This document shows positions 47,801-62,400 of a stretch of 64,000 bases of DNA, piece after piece. The position numbers and the translations under genes are program-made. This DNA is from Cololabis saira (Eukaryota; Chordata; Actinopteri; Beloniformes; Belonidae). The notes beneath the pieces are model-generated. The model was not told the origin of the DNA, made no database searches, and worked only from the letters and a program-made list of their open reading frames with translations. The stretch spans positions 26,964,125-27,028,124 of the forward strand of contig NC_084599.1 of assembly GCF_033807715.1 (NCBI RefSeq), in the 5' to 3' direction. Within the stretch, counting starts at the first letter, position 1. Each line of letters begins with the position of its first letter.

Positions 47801-50800
47801 ATTTTTTTACTTCATCTTGTCATGGACAAGATGAAGCATGCAGTGTTTCTACTCTACAGATAAAAAAGGAATGGGTGAGTCCACATGTCAACTTTTGAGG
47901 ATTTTAACTTTTTAGGCTAAATCCAAGTTTCCATTGTTAAAAATCTGGTAACACTCTCCAGTGTTTACCCCCAGATGTTGAAGTCTGCACACATTTGCAC
48001 TCGGGTCTCTGAAGTGCCACAAAAAGCGTGAACACGCTTGATGAAAGGAAGGACTAAACGCAGGGTTTACAATTTGTGTCTCAGCTAGATTGATTTGTTG
48101 AAGAGTTTTGCTGGATAATTTGCTGGGTAATGAACTAACACGGGCGGATCAGGATCCGTGTTATAAGATACTTAACACGATCATCTCATGCAGCGCTCAC
48201 ATGCAACTCACATGCATCATTAAAACAGTGATAATGGCATAATGATAAAAACATAAAGAGAAAAAAAATACATCATAAATATGTTAAAAAAAACAACAAT
48301 ATTGTTATCAAATAATAATTGCTCATTTTCACTTTCCAAAAATGAAAATGTTACTATTGGATGTTTTCCTGCTTTACCACGGTCTTTACAATAAATATTT
48401 CATTCTCACTAGTTTTTAAGCTAATTCATTATTTAGGAGACATGGAGATAACTGAAAGGGAAGTATAAAACATATAGATACTAAAATAACAACCAGAAGA
48501 GCAAGCTCATTTGTAATTGCTTTAAAATAAAGAGAATATAAGCTTGCACATTTTCTTATTGGTTATCTCGTTCTGCCATGTTCTTTACTTCAGCATTAAT
48601 TCTCTACACAATTGGATTTGCAGAGAGGGTAACGACAGAGCATCCTCCCTCTGTCTCTCTGTGGTTCTTTGGAGTGTGGGGACAGAAGAACTCAAGGATC
48701 TGTGTAGATGGGAAATAGAGCGCATGTAATTTGGAGCACGCATGTTCCCCTACTCAGGCTGCAGCATTAAATCGATATTCCGCAAAGCTTTCCCTTGTTT
48801 TCACATTCACTTGACTGCTGCCGTAATGCGCCGCGAGGGTCGAGCAACCGCTCCCTGATTTTTGTGGCACTTGCGCCCCCCGCCCCTCCATTTGCCCCCC
48901 ACCTCTTCCTTCACTTCACTTCATCTCACTCCACAGCAGACACCCTCACTTGGATGGCTCCAAGGCAATGCGCCCATTCCATTTGTCTCCCGCGTTAACG
49001 GGACGCGGCAGGAATAAGGCAAGGCGTTATCTCGACACAAAACATTATCTCCGCTTTGCTTCTCCAGTACCGTGAAACAGTGATTATTAGCTGCTTGAGG
49101 AGCATGTTCAGGGGTTTTCGAAGCTTGTTGCCACACTTAAGGAATATGAACTGTATCGCACAGTACAACATCCATGAGAACTTAGGTTTTGTTGTTCTTT
49201 GTAATCTTTTTGACTGTAGATAATGCTTCCCCTTCTCTCGCGCCTTTGTTAGAACTTTCAGTACTGTTATGTATGACGCCTCAGGGGACTACGGCTAACG
49301 GCATTATGACTGGACGTGTGACAGTAGGTTGTTTTTTTTTCTTCTTTTTTTTGGTTACCAGAAACCAACCCAGCATTTCCTTTTCAAGATTTAAAAGCCT
49401 GTCATGCAGCATCATCCCGGTGTAAGAAGGTACGCATTCAAACACAACGCATTCACTCTCATTCCGTCGTTACGAAAGCAAAACCCTGCCTCTGCAAAAT
49501 GGGTCATACACTGCAGCGACTTGATCTCAGCAAATGTATTGTGCTTATGTGAGCGTATGAGTGGTAGACTTGTGTTTGTGTAATTACACATGAAAGGCAA
49601 AACTCCAGTATTCGATCATGGGTGTCTTTGCTAAAACAAGGCTTGAGAAAGTCAAGCCACTGAATGTTTTCTCTAGCCCAAAGAGCCAAAATGTCACTCT
49701 CTTATTAATTCCTTTTAACAGCCAGGAGGAGGGTGCTCTCAGTCTAAAATAAACTCCAGTGGCGTCATCTTTATTCTACTGCAGTCCCCTGTATGCCTTA
49801 CATGACAGCAGGTTCAGCAAAACACATAGGATGTTCTCCAAAGATAGAGAGGGGAAAAAGCATCACCTTTGGTTCCTATAGGAAGATGCACAGCTAAGGC
49901 TAATGTAGGTACACTCTTACAGATATAAACCTACTATGGAATGAATCTGAGCTGTGGGGTTCAAAGCTGTGCCAGTCAAAGAGGAAAGACAGCTCGGTGC
50001 TACCGTCTTATAGACCCATCATTGCGCGAGCTAATCTGCAGCATGCTCTAGCCCTATATTTAGACTGCTGTTTTGTGAACACTTAGCATAATTCTCTGAG
50101 ACGAATGAAGCTTTTCAAAGCCGTTAACCTCACATCTCTAAAACTCATTGGCAGTTTTTCAGCTGCACATTCCTAAACACCTGCTCTGATCTTTGCGGCC
50201 CTGTGATACTCACCAGTTCTGCGAGGAAACTATTTATTTTGAATGGTGACGATGACAGTGAAATCCTAGCTATAACATTTGTTTCTGGCATTATATTTAA
50301 CATGAAACTGATTTGTTAATGATCTCACTTTTCACATTCCCCATTATTCTCATCGCGTAATCTAATGCTGCATTTCGGTTATGGTGTGCATACATGTTTA
50401 GAGGAAGAAAATAAATCCACAGACATCACACGTGGTCAGTAGTCACGCGCATTTGTCGCTGTCCAGGGCTACAGCTGATTTCAGTTTGTGTGTGTATGAC
50501 TTTGTCTTGATTAGATATAGGTGGGCCAGTGGGAGTTGGTCACACAAAAACCTTTACCTCCATCTGCTGTGTGGTCTGCAGAGCACAGAAACACACAGAT
50601 GCGATGGACTATCTGGCTCAAAAGCTCATCCCTGAAGCATTGAACGTTATACGCTCTGGCCACAGAAACACGCCACACTTGGGGCCTGCATGGCATCTGC
50701 CTCCCAGCACCCGGAGCCAAGGCATGGGGCTGAGGGAGGGGCCTGGGGCCGAGATAAGCTCTTCCTCCCCTGGTCACCGCTATACGCCGTGGGGGCCGGA

Positions 50801-53448
50801 CAGGCCTGCAGCCTCAGCTGAGCACCACTGATAATATCCACATGAGTGTACGTGCGCGTGGGTTTGGCTGAATGGGTGTGTATTGTCAAGAGGGGATTTG
50901 GTTGTGGGGATGCGAGTGTTTGTGTATGTGGTGGGAGTATGCACAGAAGTACATACATTTGCACATTTGTGCACACACTGAAATATTGCGCCTAAGACAA
51001 AACTGCCTACCCCAGAAGAATTAAAAGTCGTGTGGTTTGGTGCCAAATGGTCACAGAAGTGTGTACATATTTCTCTCCTCTTGAGAAATCCTTTTTGCTC
51101 TCAGTAATCTGCACAAAATAAAACCAACAAAGGCACAAACAAATTACTATTTTGCAAAAATGTCTTAGCAAGTGCAGACATCTTGATTACACATGAAAGC
51201 ACTTTCAAAGCAGTTAAAACTGTTTGAAAAACTGCTGTATGTTAAATTAAAGGACAGTATGCACATGGACTTAACTGTTGTGTCCCACTTTTGACACTCA
51301 CAAAATGAAAAAAAGGCAAGAAACAAATTAACTTGTGCAATTTGCAGATCACTGTGCTTCTTTTTTCATGTAAATAAAATGACAAAACTATGTGTAAAAC
51401 CTCTGTTAGGCACAAAAATACAAAGCTTTTAATAAGCACAGTACATTTCAGTACACTAAATACATCTGGCACTTGCATAAAGCAATGCAGCTTTCGCAAT
51501 AGTGCCCATAGTATTTTGCCATTCTTTGACTTTATTCCTGTAACCTCATTTATGATGTACGATTAATTGCCATGCTGCTAACAGAAAATCAATCTGTTCT
51601 TGTTCACTCGCTCTAATTCATTGTTTATTTAATACGAGTGTAACCCATCCCTTTGTTCAATGGCAGAAAACGGTCTCTCTTTGTTCAGCAGCACTGACCT
51701 TATCATTTTAACTTGTCATATTGGAGCACTCATTTACTCATCACGTTAAGAGTTGACTCATGTAACAAGGCAGGGAGGCAAATTGAATTAATTTTTGCTA
51801 CTTTTAATTGTGTTGATGTTTGAAATAATGATCCATGACAAAAAGGTCTGGCTGATATTCATTAATATATGGAAAAGTACATTAAACTATAATCATATTG
51901 TAGCATTGCACAAAAGGAGAGTAAAGGGCGAGCTTGTGTAATGTGTAATTTTGTAAAGAACAGACTTTATGACCACAAACTAGCTCTTAAATGTAATGTG
52001 GATATCATTTTAACCGCAATTAACCATTACCACATTGGATTTGAGAAATGATTATAATATCTGAATAGCTACAACTGACACCACTTATGTGGCGAGGAGC
52101 AGTAAAAGCTCTGGATTTTACATTCTGATTTATCAGTCAGATAAAGTGAAGCATTCATTGATTCCTGTGCATCATAAATAAGAAAGGAGGTCAGTTTCAT
52201 CCATCAAGAAACAGAACCGTAGCTTAGAACTGAAAATAGTGAAGATGACACTTTCAGCAGGTTTATCTTCTTTGCAAAGCCAGTGAAAAAATTTAGATTG
52301 AGAAAGCTCTTTCTCTATATGGTTAGAGGCAGTAGAATATGTATGGAAAGTAGTTTTAAAATTCATAAACACTGAAAATATCAGTGATGTATAATATATA
52401 AAGATATATAATAAACTGGGCAGTCCTATTTCCATCTATGCACCATTAGCATGTTATCCTCTATATGCTTTATTTCTCTACGGCAATTGGATTAATTAAA
52501 ATTTCAGCACACTCATTATTTTCACTTATTCTGTGGTGTCCAGTGGGCCTGGAGGTGCCAGTACTTTAATTATAATGTCCTTGTTGTGAATCCAGTCAAA
52601 GACATTTCATGTTATTCCATATTAGTATTGTTTCGGCCAGATTGGATCGCTTCTCTGAGATATGAATAGAGAAGATAGGTGCACAAATGATGTGTACACA
52701 CAAAAACCCTGCTTCCATGTTTTATAACACACAAACTGGTATTTATAAAAGAAAAGGTGTTGTGTGAACGTGCAAACCTCACAGATGCTTATGCACACAC
52801 ATTAAAGCACTTTTAATTCTTGAAATGTGTAAGAATTTCACAAAATAAAAACTGACATTTTTACTAAAATGTAAAAAAAATGTTTTATAAGTTTTTAGAA
52901 ATGTCTTTATTTAAACTGATACAAATAATTATAGCTGTGCATAAGGATGGTTTCTCTGGTGGAGCTTGAAGACCTTGTTAGTTGATTTTAAGAAAATAAC
53001 AATTATTTAGAGATTGTTCTTTCTTTGTGGCACCAGATGATCATTGTTCATGTGCCACTCCAACTCTACATCATCTCTGTCATCTTGATGATATGCTTCA
53101 GTATGCAGACAAATAATTCAGTATCTGAAGATAACTCAAAGCTTTTTGGTTCAGCTTCCATGTCCTTGATACTGTCCTTGTTTAAGCTGATGCACTTTTT
53201 AACTCCATGTTTGTAAGGTTTTTTTTCCTCCAGGTTCAATAACTGTGGAATTAAAGAATTGATTGTTTCTATTGTGTTTTATTTTTGTTCAGTTTGAGAT
53301 ACCAGAACCTGACCATCAATGAAAAGACATTACTTTACTGATAGACGTTTTAGTACTACATTTTAGTTGTATTTCTTCCTTGTAGATACTTTTATGTTAA
53401 TATCTTTTTTTATACATATAAAATGCATTAACATAAAACGATCTAAAA
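47801..53448. other. Non-coding region, nothing recognised
   Basis: Mixed-composition unique-looking DNA. Short ORFs do not show protein-like composition. A (TGG)n-like stretch lies just before, at about 47383-47403. Confidence 0.4.
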
Positions 53449-53456
53449 ATATATAC

Positions 53457-53543
<87 letters not shown>
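53449..53543. repeat. (AT)n microsatellite
   Basis: About 45 AT/TA units, preceded by an ATAC-interrupted start. It is self-complementary and could form cruciforms. It gives false Ile-Tyr ORFs on both strands. Confidence 0.97.
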
Positions 53544-53547
<4 letters not shown>

Positions 53548-55559
53548 TTATTATTAAAAGAATGCATATGCATAACCATGAAATTACAGTGTTTTGTTTA
53601 ACAGACCCCATGATATAACATACAATGATACAAAAGGCACAACCATATCTGACAGCGTGTGCTTACCAGTATGAAAGAGCTACTAAGTATTTATAAAGGT
53701 TGGAGGAACCCCTGGAGAAAAACTTCCTTGAACTCTTCCACCAGTATCTTCTCCACTTTTGTGCCGTGTTGCTGTTTGTTGTAGAAAAGATTAACTCATA
53801 TTATGGTCCATGTGCAATGGATATTTATTGAAGATCTTTATTGACTGGTCCTTCTGCCAGTCATAGTTAGCGACAACCAATCACAATGCTCAGAATGGTT
53901 CCTGATGCCATCCTCTTCCAGTTGAGGTGGAGAAGAGAAGCTGAGATTCAGCATTTTGTGGTGTCATTTAAAATCTTCCTAGTACTGCCATCTCTGATTT
54001 GGTTGAGGTTACAATGACACATTCTAATGGGCTGGTTTATGTGCCCAGTAACCCCATAACAGATGACTAGTGTAATGCTGAGTTAAAATTTTGCACCAAA
54101 GTCAACAAGAAAATGTCTCTAGAGAATTTATTAAGCTTAAGACAGGCCAACAAGTTGCAGTTAGCAGTCATCTTTCCAAATACAGAAGCTAGTCCTCATA
54201 ACTTTGATAAGGGTCAGGGACCAAAGACAGTCAGTTAGATTTAGACAAAAGAGTCACTTGGTCGGAGTAAAGATTAAGGATAAACCAAAATATTCAGATA
54301 GAAAGAGTATCAGTTTGGTTCCCTTACTGATCTGTACAAAGATAGGCCTCACCCCCCCAACCCACCCACCCATGACTCTGAAAAGGATGAAGTGGTTACA
54401 GAAAGTTGGATGGAGCTTGGCTCCTGGGTTAAGAAGCTTGTCATATTAAATGAAAAATTGCAAACATGGTGTAACATACCATACCTTGTCATGTTTATAG
54501 CCCTCTGAGTTCTAGCATGGATGTGTTTTGACATGGGGTTGGAAGGGGGGGGTATTTATACAGAACGAAATATCCAGAGATCCAGGTCAGCTGTGTGGCC
54601 TCAGCTGGAGTGGAAGGCTACACCTGTCAACGCTCGGGGGCCTCTCCCTCTCTTTCTCTGTCCAGCTGGACGTGTAGAGCCTCTCAACCCCCCTCCCACC
54701 CAGCCTCCACCTCACAGATCCAGGCCAGTTCAGCCCAGCCATGCGTGGCCATCTTTGGGAATTTATTCCGGATGCTTCCTGTTCATTGCATCCGCTCCTC
54801 TCTCATGCTGTTCTTTCTCAATCTGTGACTCCTCTTCATGTCTGCCTTTTTAATATCTGTACCATTACCCAACTCTACTTTGTCACGCACATTTGAAAAC
54901 CTACCACATTTTCGTGGTGTTATACCTACTTATATATATAGATTTAGAGAGCACAGACAATGAAACTGAAACCAGATAGGACATTTTGTCTACGTTTACC
55001 ACTCTCCTGTGGTATCACTCAGATAAAAGTCATGAATTTTACTTTCATCATACATGACATTCCAATAAAATTCCAACTGAATTTAAACAAATGGAGCAAA
55101 GTTATATCCCAGACGTACAGGAAAAGTCTTGCTTTTTTAAAATCTTAATATGTTGGGGGATATGATGCCACATAATATCCAAAGTTTCCTTTTTTCATTG
55201 TTAAGTTTCAGTGGGAACCACTGAGGAACACAACACATTCCACCCACTCGCAACTCCTGCTGTGCATCCAAAACTTCCTCTCAGCTTAGTCAGCAGAGAC
55301 AGCAGCTGGAAACACTAAAATGTTACTACAAGCATTCTTTTTATTCTGACATTGTATGTGAGCCCTTTCTTTCCTTTCCTTCTTTTTCCCAAAGTGTGAC
55401 TGTATCGTAAAATTATAAACTTAGCCTAGTCATGCAGAATTAACTTTCGTTACTGCAGTGGTCTTCATTCCTGGTCCTCGAGAAGCCATCGGTCTGCTTG
55501 TTTTAGATGTCTCTCTGCAAAAATGAAATCTGAGATCTGAAATGTGAGAATATAGGGTA
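53544..55559. other. Non-coding region with possible old repeats
   Basis: No supported exon. At about 55460-55510 the words CTGGTCCTCGAGAAGCC and GTTTTAGATGTCTCTCTGC resemble a widespread fish repeat of uncertain class. Confidence 0.4.
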
Positions 55560-57002
55560 CTGCATTCGTTATTCTGGGCTCTACGGTACCGATACATACT
55601 AAGCGAGAGTAGTAAATTGGATTAATACCAGGTGGGAGCTGCCGTTTCTCACGATTCTATTAAGAATTTTTACGGACAGAATTTCTGAGCTCAGCCAAGG
55701 GACGAAGGGGGTTTAGTGGCCAAAGGATTTCATCTGCTCTCTTTGCTGATGATGTGGTACTGTTGTCTTCATCGAGTCATGATCTTAAGCTTCCCTTGGA
55801 ATGGTTGGGAATGGAGTGTGAAGCAGCGGGAACCACCAAAGCTAGGAGCATGGTTCTCATTCAGAAAAAGGCTTGAATGTCCTCTCCACGTTGGGAATGA
55901 GATGCTACTCTAACTGGAAAAGGTTAAAGCCTGATTTAAGGTTCTGCGTTAAACCAACGCAGAGCCTACGTCGTTGCTGTGACGCCGTCGTGAACCATTC
56001 GGACTTCTCCGTCACTCCATTTAGCCACGGTGCAATACCCCCCCAGAGCGCTAGTTGATACTTTGTTTAACTTCCGGCTTTTCCGGCCACAGTAAATCAA
56101 AGAGATAAGGACAACTATTGTGCAAAAAACCAAAACAACCCCCCCCCCAAAGAAAATCACACACACACGATGCTGATGAAGTTCACTACTGCTTCACGAA
56201 CCGGAACCGGAAATGCGTTGCTACCAAGCAAACCAATCACAGCCCTCTCGGTCTGCGTTGGGTCTGCGTCGCCTCGACGCGTAGTTACATTTTTGGGAAG
56301 GTGCACGTCAGGCTGTGGCGTAGGCTACGGAGAGCCTCCCGCGTAGCCACGTACCCTACGGCGTAGGCTCTGCGTTGATTTAACGCAGAGCCATAATTCA
56401 GCTTTAAGTATCTCGTCGTCCTGTTCACAAGTGAGAGAAATGGGACAGGAGACTGAGAGGAAGATTGGTGCAACATCTGCAGTAATGCAGACTCTATAGT
56501 GGGCTGCCTTGGTAAAGAGGGAGTTGAACCAAAAGGCAAGACTCTCTGGTTACTAGTTGATCTATGTTCCTACCCTCACATATGGTCAAGAACTGTGGGT
56601 AGTGATCAAATGAATACGATTGTGGATACAAGTGGCTGAAATGAGTTTCCTCCACAGGGTGGCTGGACTCTCTCTTAGAGATAAGGTGAGAAGTTCAGCT
56701 ATCTGCCAGGAACTCAGAGTAAAGTCGATCCTCCACATGAAAAGGAGCCAGCTGAGGTGATGTGGATGATGCCCCCTGGACACCTCTCTTTAGAGGTGAT
56801 TTGGGTATGTCCAACTGGGAGGAGGCCCCGGGGCAGACCCATAACACTCTGGAGAGGTTATATTTTTCAGATGGCCGGGAAACACCTTGGTATTTCCCTG
56901 GAAGAGCTGGAGGAAGTGCCCGGGGAGAGGGAGACCTAGGCCTCTCTACTTAGTTTGCTGCCACCGTGATCCAATCTTGGAGAAATAGAAGTTATGGATG
57001 GA
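55560..57002 (+). mobile_element. Non-LTR retrotransposon fragment (reverse transcriptase 3' half), interrupted by a MITE
   Basis: Remains of a reverse transcriptase: SALFADDVVLLSSSS (catalytic FADD motif, around 55730-55770), then after the MITE KYLVVLFTSE, QTL-, VKRELNQKA-like and RVAGLSLRDK segments, and a C-terminal part GRRPRGRPITLWRGY and LGISLEELEEVPGE. It ends in ATGGATGG-like bases near 57000. Frameshifts and stops are numerous, so it is dead. The sequence type is like the fish Rex families; the exact clade is not certain. The left boundary is approximate. Confidence 0.75.
55928..56403. mobile_element. MITE with TTAA duplication, inserted in the LINE
   Basis: Ends AGCCTGATTTAAGGTTCTGC and (inverted) AGCTGAATTATGGCTCTGCG, with TTAA on both sides (55924-55927, 56404-56407). 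Removing the element and one TTAA makes the surrounding reverse-transcriptase frame continuous, which confirms the boundaries. TTAA targets are typical of piggyBac and Kolobok elements; the ends fit neither firmly. No transposase was seen. Confidence 0.82.
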
Positions 57003-58481
57003 TTACATTTCAGTTTTATGAGTTATATGTGAATTAAAACAGTGAACATGGAAGTGTGTCACATTTAAAAGGAGTAGGCTATTTCAAGACAAGATATTGA
57101 ACAGTACCAAATGAATTTTAATGGGATATCTCCTGTCTCAAATCTGGTGCTGTAGTTTAATGTTAAAGCTCTTGTAGTACATGATAATTCAAAATTCACC
57201 AATGCAATTTTAAGACTGATGTGATACAGAAAATAGGAGCTATAATCAACAAATGACAACTGTACAACTGATTCTGACCAGCAGAAAGGATCTCAGTTAT
57301 GCAATATATTATTGAAGGTGTACTTAATGGAAAAGGGGGCATGATAAAATGCCGTTCCACCTTTTCTTGGTTCACCTTCTCCGCAGTTAGCCTTCAAAAT
57401 GGTCTGCATTTTAGATGCTTAGCAGTGCTTGGTCATCCTTTCAGGCACTAACCTACCTCTGCGCTTGGATAGTAAATCCCAGCAGTTATTCTTTAATGCC
57501 ACAACAGAGGCAGCAGCAAAGCGATAATAAATCTGGGACTAACCTCACAGAATCTCCATTTTGTCCCACAGCAAGATGAAGCGGAAAGTTGAATAACAGC
57601 AAAGTTATTCTTCTGCTGCACTCGCAGTACATCCTATCCTACCAGCCGACAGCTGAATTATTCAACTGTTTGTACCTGTGAGGCATGCAGACCCTGTTAA
57701 GGGCTGCCCCGGTATGATCTATAATTAAATATAATGCAACATGAAAGTGCATAAGACATGAGACGAGGGTTTGGACAAGTCACTCAGACTTCCTCCTAGT
57801 TAACCATTTTATGAGGGTTTCTGTGTTGACTGCAGCAGTTTTAATTTTGAGTATTTATTTTACGAGACTTTTTAAGCTTTGTACAAAATAAAATATTTTG
57901 CTCTCCACTCCACTCAGCTACTGGCAAATACAGAACTTTTGCCGTAAGCATTCAAAATCATAAGGGGAATAAGCTCATATAATGTTTGACTATGTCATCA
58001 CCATCAAATTCACAGTACATAGTCCCACACTAATAGGGCTGTCTTTTACAGTGTTTGTTTTGCACTCCTAAGCAGCTCAATCATGGAGCCTTTCAGAGCT
58101 CACACTCAGAAATAGTCCTGCTGTGAATTTAGAAATTTGACCATGGCAAAACCCTTTACGGGCTCTCACAATTGACCATTTGGGATACATAAACTTCAGC
58201 AATCATCCGTAGCTTCCAGCAAGTGTCCAAATGTTTTACCCAAGCCATTAACAGTTACTTTAACCAAAGCGGTAGAAAACACTGAAATTTCTCACGAGGT
58301 TTAAAACAAAACATACCTTTTGGACATTGGACTGTTGAAGCATCAAAAAAAATTATTTTGGTTTTAGACCATATCTTTTAAGCTGTCCATCTAGAATACA
58401 TGTTGAAAAAAAATCAAACAGTAATCGACAATCTCAGTGACAGTTGAAGGCTTTAGCTTTGCCTGCTTATGCAGAGACATG

Positions 58482-58582
<101 letters not shown>

Positions 58583-59346
58583 GCATCTGTCCAAATGTGA
58601 ACTGCAGTATCTTCACCTTGCAGGCGGTTGTAGGGAGGAAAGGCTTAGTGGCTTGCTCACTTTCTTCCTTCACTGGCTGTGAAGTGGAGTCTGAGGTGTC
58701 ACGATTTTCTTTCTATCCGCCTCTTTCTCTGTCCCCCACTTCCTCTCCTCTCTCCTCTCTCTCACTTGTTTTTTTTTTCACAGTGAGTACATCTCTATAC
58801 TGGTTGAGTTTGTGCTTTACAGCGAACACTGCGAGTGTGTGATAAGTGGCTGCAAGTAAATATATACATATTGGAGTGAGCTGCAGAAACAGTTAGGGAG
58901 ACAGATCAAATACATTATGTTTGCTGGATTTAAATGTTGCGTATGATACAGAGGTGCCAAAGGCTGGCAAAGTTCCTGGCACAGCGAAGGGACAGCAAGC
59001 AAGGATACATTTGAAAAACAATTGTATACAGCCATCACTATTGTTCTAAAAAAGAAAAAAAGGAAAAAAAATATATCTGTCAACAATATAAACAGCGTTT
59101 ATGTACAGTACATTATGAACAGAGTGTTTATTACATCTAGCCATGCAGTGGGAGTATTTAGAGGGACACGCACTCCAGACAAGATTATAACCTCACCCCC
59201 TTTATAAAGACCCAGCAATTACTCTGGTTTGCTGACACCCTGAATACCAATACCACAATGTCTCTTCTTTCTCTAGAAGACACCCCCCAACACCATCACT
59301 TGCAATGCCATCTCTCTCTCTCTTGGTCTATCTCTCTCTTTCTCTC

Positions 59347-59378
59347 TCACACACACACGCACACACACACGCACACGC

Positions 59379-59420
<42 letters not shown>
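59347..59420. repeat. (CA)n microsatellite with GCAC interruptions
   Basis: About 36 CA-type units with several CG substitutions at the left, preceded by a TCTCTC tract. Confidence 0.97.
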
Positions 59421-59422
<2 letters not shown>

Positions 59423-62400
59423 TGATCTCACTACCGCTTTCCTAACCCAAAACTCCTTTCACCCCGCCCTATTCCCCTCCTGTAATACAAGTTGCCTGTG
59501 GTTGCTATGGCTACAACAGGAGTTCATAAATCGAAGCGCAGAGGGACTCTTCATTCCTTTAAAATTATCTTTTTTTTTGATGGATTGGGACTGGATGGGG
59601 CTATGCAAGAGCACAGAGGGAGAAGGATTTGGATGAAGAAGGTTTAGGGGATAGAGTGCACAGAGGAAGCCCATCCTTCCCTTCCACCATGTGTCCTGCT
59701 GAAGCAGATGGTGCCGTGTGGTTCCACCATGCCACTGCGGTTGCCGTGTGAGTGCCGCCGCCATAAGGAGGCAGGTTAGTTGGAGATTTGGGGTGACAGT
59801 ATTTGGCAGGGGCTACAAAGTGAAGATGTAGGGAGGGAAAAAGCGCTTTGAGCCTTGGGCTGACACCAAGGTAAGCTGCCGTTATGTTTCTGTCTCTATG
59901 ATTTAGTGCCCAAGTGGTACGAGGAGTGGAAACCCAAGGTAGCTTTCAATTTAAGAGTTAAAGCATGTCAGGCCACATCATGGTCCATTTTAGTGTTATG
60001 TATAATCTTGTACAAAGGTTGAGCCATGCGCTGATCAAAGACATGTGCTGTAGTTATGCTCAAGGTTGCCGTTTTAAAAAGAAACCTTTGTACAAATGCT
60101 TTAAACTACAGCGTAACTGGTGAAACAATGGAATCCATTTGGTCGAGAGTCAGGTTCCCTTCGCAAAGAGAAATTGATTTGAAGCACAAAACACATAAAA
60201 CATATTTCATTGGGGAATTATACAATTTAGTTTAAACTGCCTTTTTTTGGGCAGAATTTCTTGTGGTTATATTAAGAGATGCTATTTAGAATACCAGCAG
60301 GTGTAATTTGAAATTGCTGCATTTCAAACTTTTCCACATAACTTTTCCACCCAATTGCTTCTAAATGCAGTAAAACAATAACAAGTCAGATGGATTGCTA
60401 TCCATCACCAAACAAAGTAATTCATCAGAGAATTAGACATTATTAAGATATAACATTTACACCTCCACACAAATCTATGGCAAGCTGCAGAAGCCTCTGA
60501 ATTCACTGAGACGTTCATTTTCAGCCTTCTGAACATAACATTTTCAAAGGCTGCAAAGCAAATGGTAAATATCTAGAAAGCCTTATGTCAAGATCTAATG
60601 TAATCATGAAATTATCATGCGGCTTCCAAGAACTGGTGTGAAGAAGAAACTCAGTGAGAGAATTGCTGGTGCAGGTGGTAAACTCTTTACGGATGTAAAG
60701 GAGTATGAACTTATATTAAGCAGTGAGTCATTATTTCAGCCTGTACCACACCGAACACTGAACAAGTTGGACAGAAGACCAATGAGGATACTAAATAAAG
60801 AAAGTACAAAAAGATAACACCAGTGTTGCAAAAAAAATGCTATCGTAATTCTAAAATAATGTATGTGGATGGAGGAATCAAACAGCTAATGCAATACACG
60901 AGTGATTTTAAAGTAGACAACATAGAAAGTACATATGATGCAATAAAGCATGGCAAAGATGTTATCAGTCATTGGGGGCTACCTGGCTGCCTCAAGAACT
61001 GTAGGCACGCAATATATGTACAAAAAGAAAAAGGAAAGGGGAGGGGTGGTACACCGTATCACAGAATCAGAATTCTAGGATTTAAGCAAAGGTCCTGTGT
61101 CTTTTCAGCAGTGTGGCCCAAAGCACACACCCAATAAGGTGTGAAGAAAATAAAAATTGCGTCGTCTTAAGTTGTGCTAAAAAAGCGGTAATAATTCTGG
61201 CAGTCTTTGTACATCCACTCTGGCACGTTATGTCGGATGGAACATTGTGTACTGGCCTGACCACGGTGAGATGGGGTGGAAGAGTTCAGATGGTGCACTT
61301 TGTGCTGTTGTGAGAGCCGGACAGGATAGGGGTAAGAGGAGCTTGTCAAAGGTCAGCTGCCTGAATAATTCTGCACACATCTATACACGCTGTATGTGCG
61401 TCTGCTGCGCGCAAGGATCCGTACGCACATTCTCTCCAACTTATATGTAACACATCTGCGGTGTGTGCCTTGCTCACAAATGTGAACAGTGTAATCACTT
61501 CAAAAACATGAAGCATCTAACTGCAGCCTTTAATCCAGTGTTTACAAATGCGCACATACACACTGGCTTCCAAGCATACTTTATGCACTGCATGCACCAG
61601 TGCACTCTAACACACGCAGACACACACAAATGCTCATGCAGACACACCACCCTCTCATTCCATGGCATGGAAGAATGGATCCAGTGTGTGTGAGGCAGCC
61701 AGCAGACAAGGGCAGGGCCCGGCGTTTTTCAGGGGCTTGTGTGTGTGTGTTTGAAACATTGTGTGTTGGGGGGCACAGCAGGCTTGGAAATGCGGGTAGG
61801 TTTTGGGAGGGGCCCTGGCCAATATATTTAAAATGCATTTAAGTAAATAGACAGAGACACAGATTCCGAGACATTCTGGGAGTCACATTATGACAAACTG
61901 GGATATTTGTGGTTTTACTTTGAGAACAAAGCTTATGAAAGATTTGAAGCTTGATCTTTACAGGCTAGTTTGGGAATAAATTATTAAAATCATGGATGCT
62001 TCCATGCTAAATATAGAAGCTTGTCTAAAAGCAGTACTCAAAGGATTTGAGCAGAAAAAAAAATCTCTTTAAAGAAATGCTGAACACATATCAAAAGTCT
62101 GTCATTGCCTGCTCACCCTCTTGTCAGCTGAAACGCAACTGAACTTCACAAACGCAGGAAGCTAATACCCATAGGTCTATCTTGGCCTATTGAACAAACA
62201 TAGGAAGCACACAGTTATAGGATTTCTAGGCACAAGCTTGTTTGTAGAATTATACAGTGGAGTATTCGAAAAATATGCTGAATGCTCTGTCCAAATCTGC
62301 CACCTGTAAAAAAGCTAATTTGTCATAGCTTGAGAACACAGAGGGACTGCATATTCTGTGATCTTTGAAATATTACCTGAGTGTTTAATGAATTCTACTT

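Noticed and set aside
53363..53618. ORFs rich in Ile-Tyr on both strands
   Set aside because: They are a translation of the AT microsatellite.
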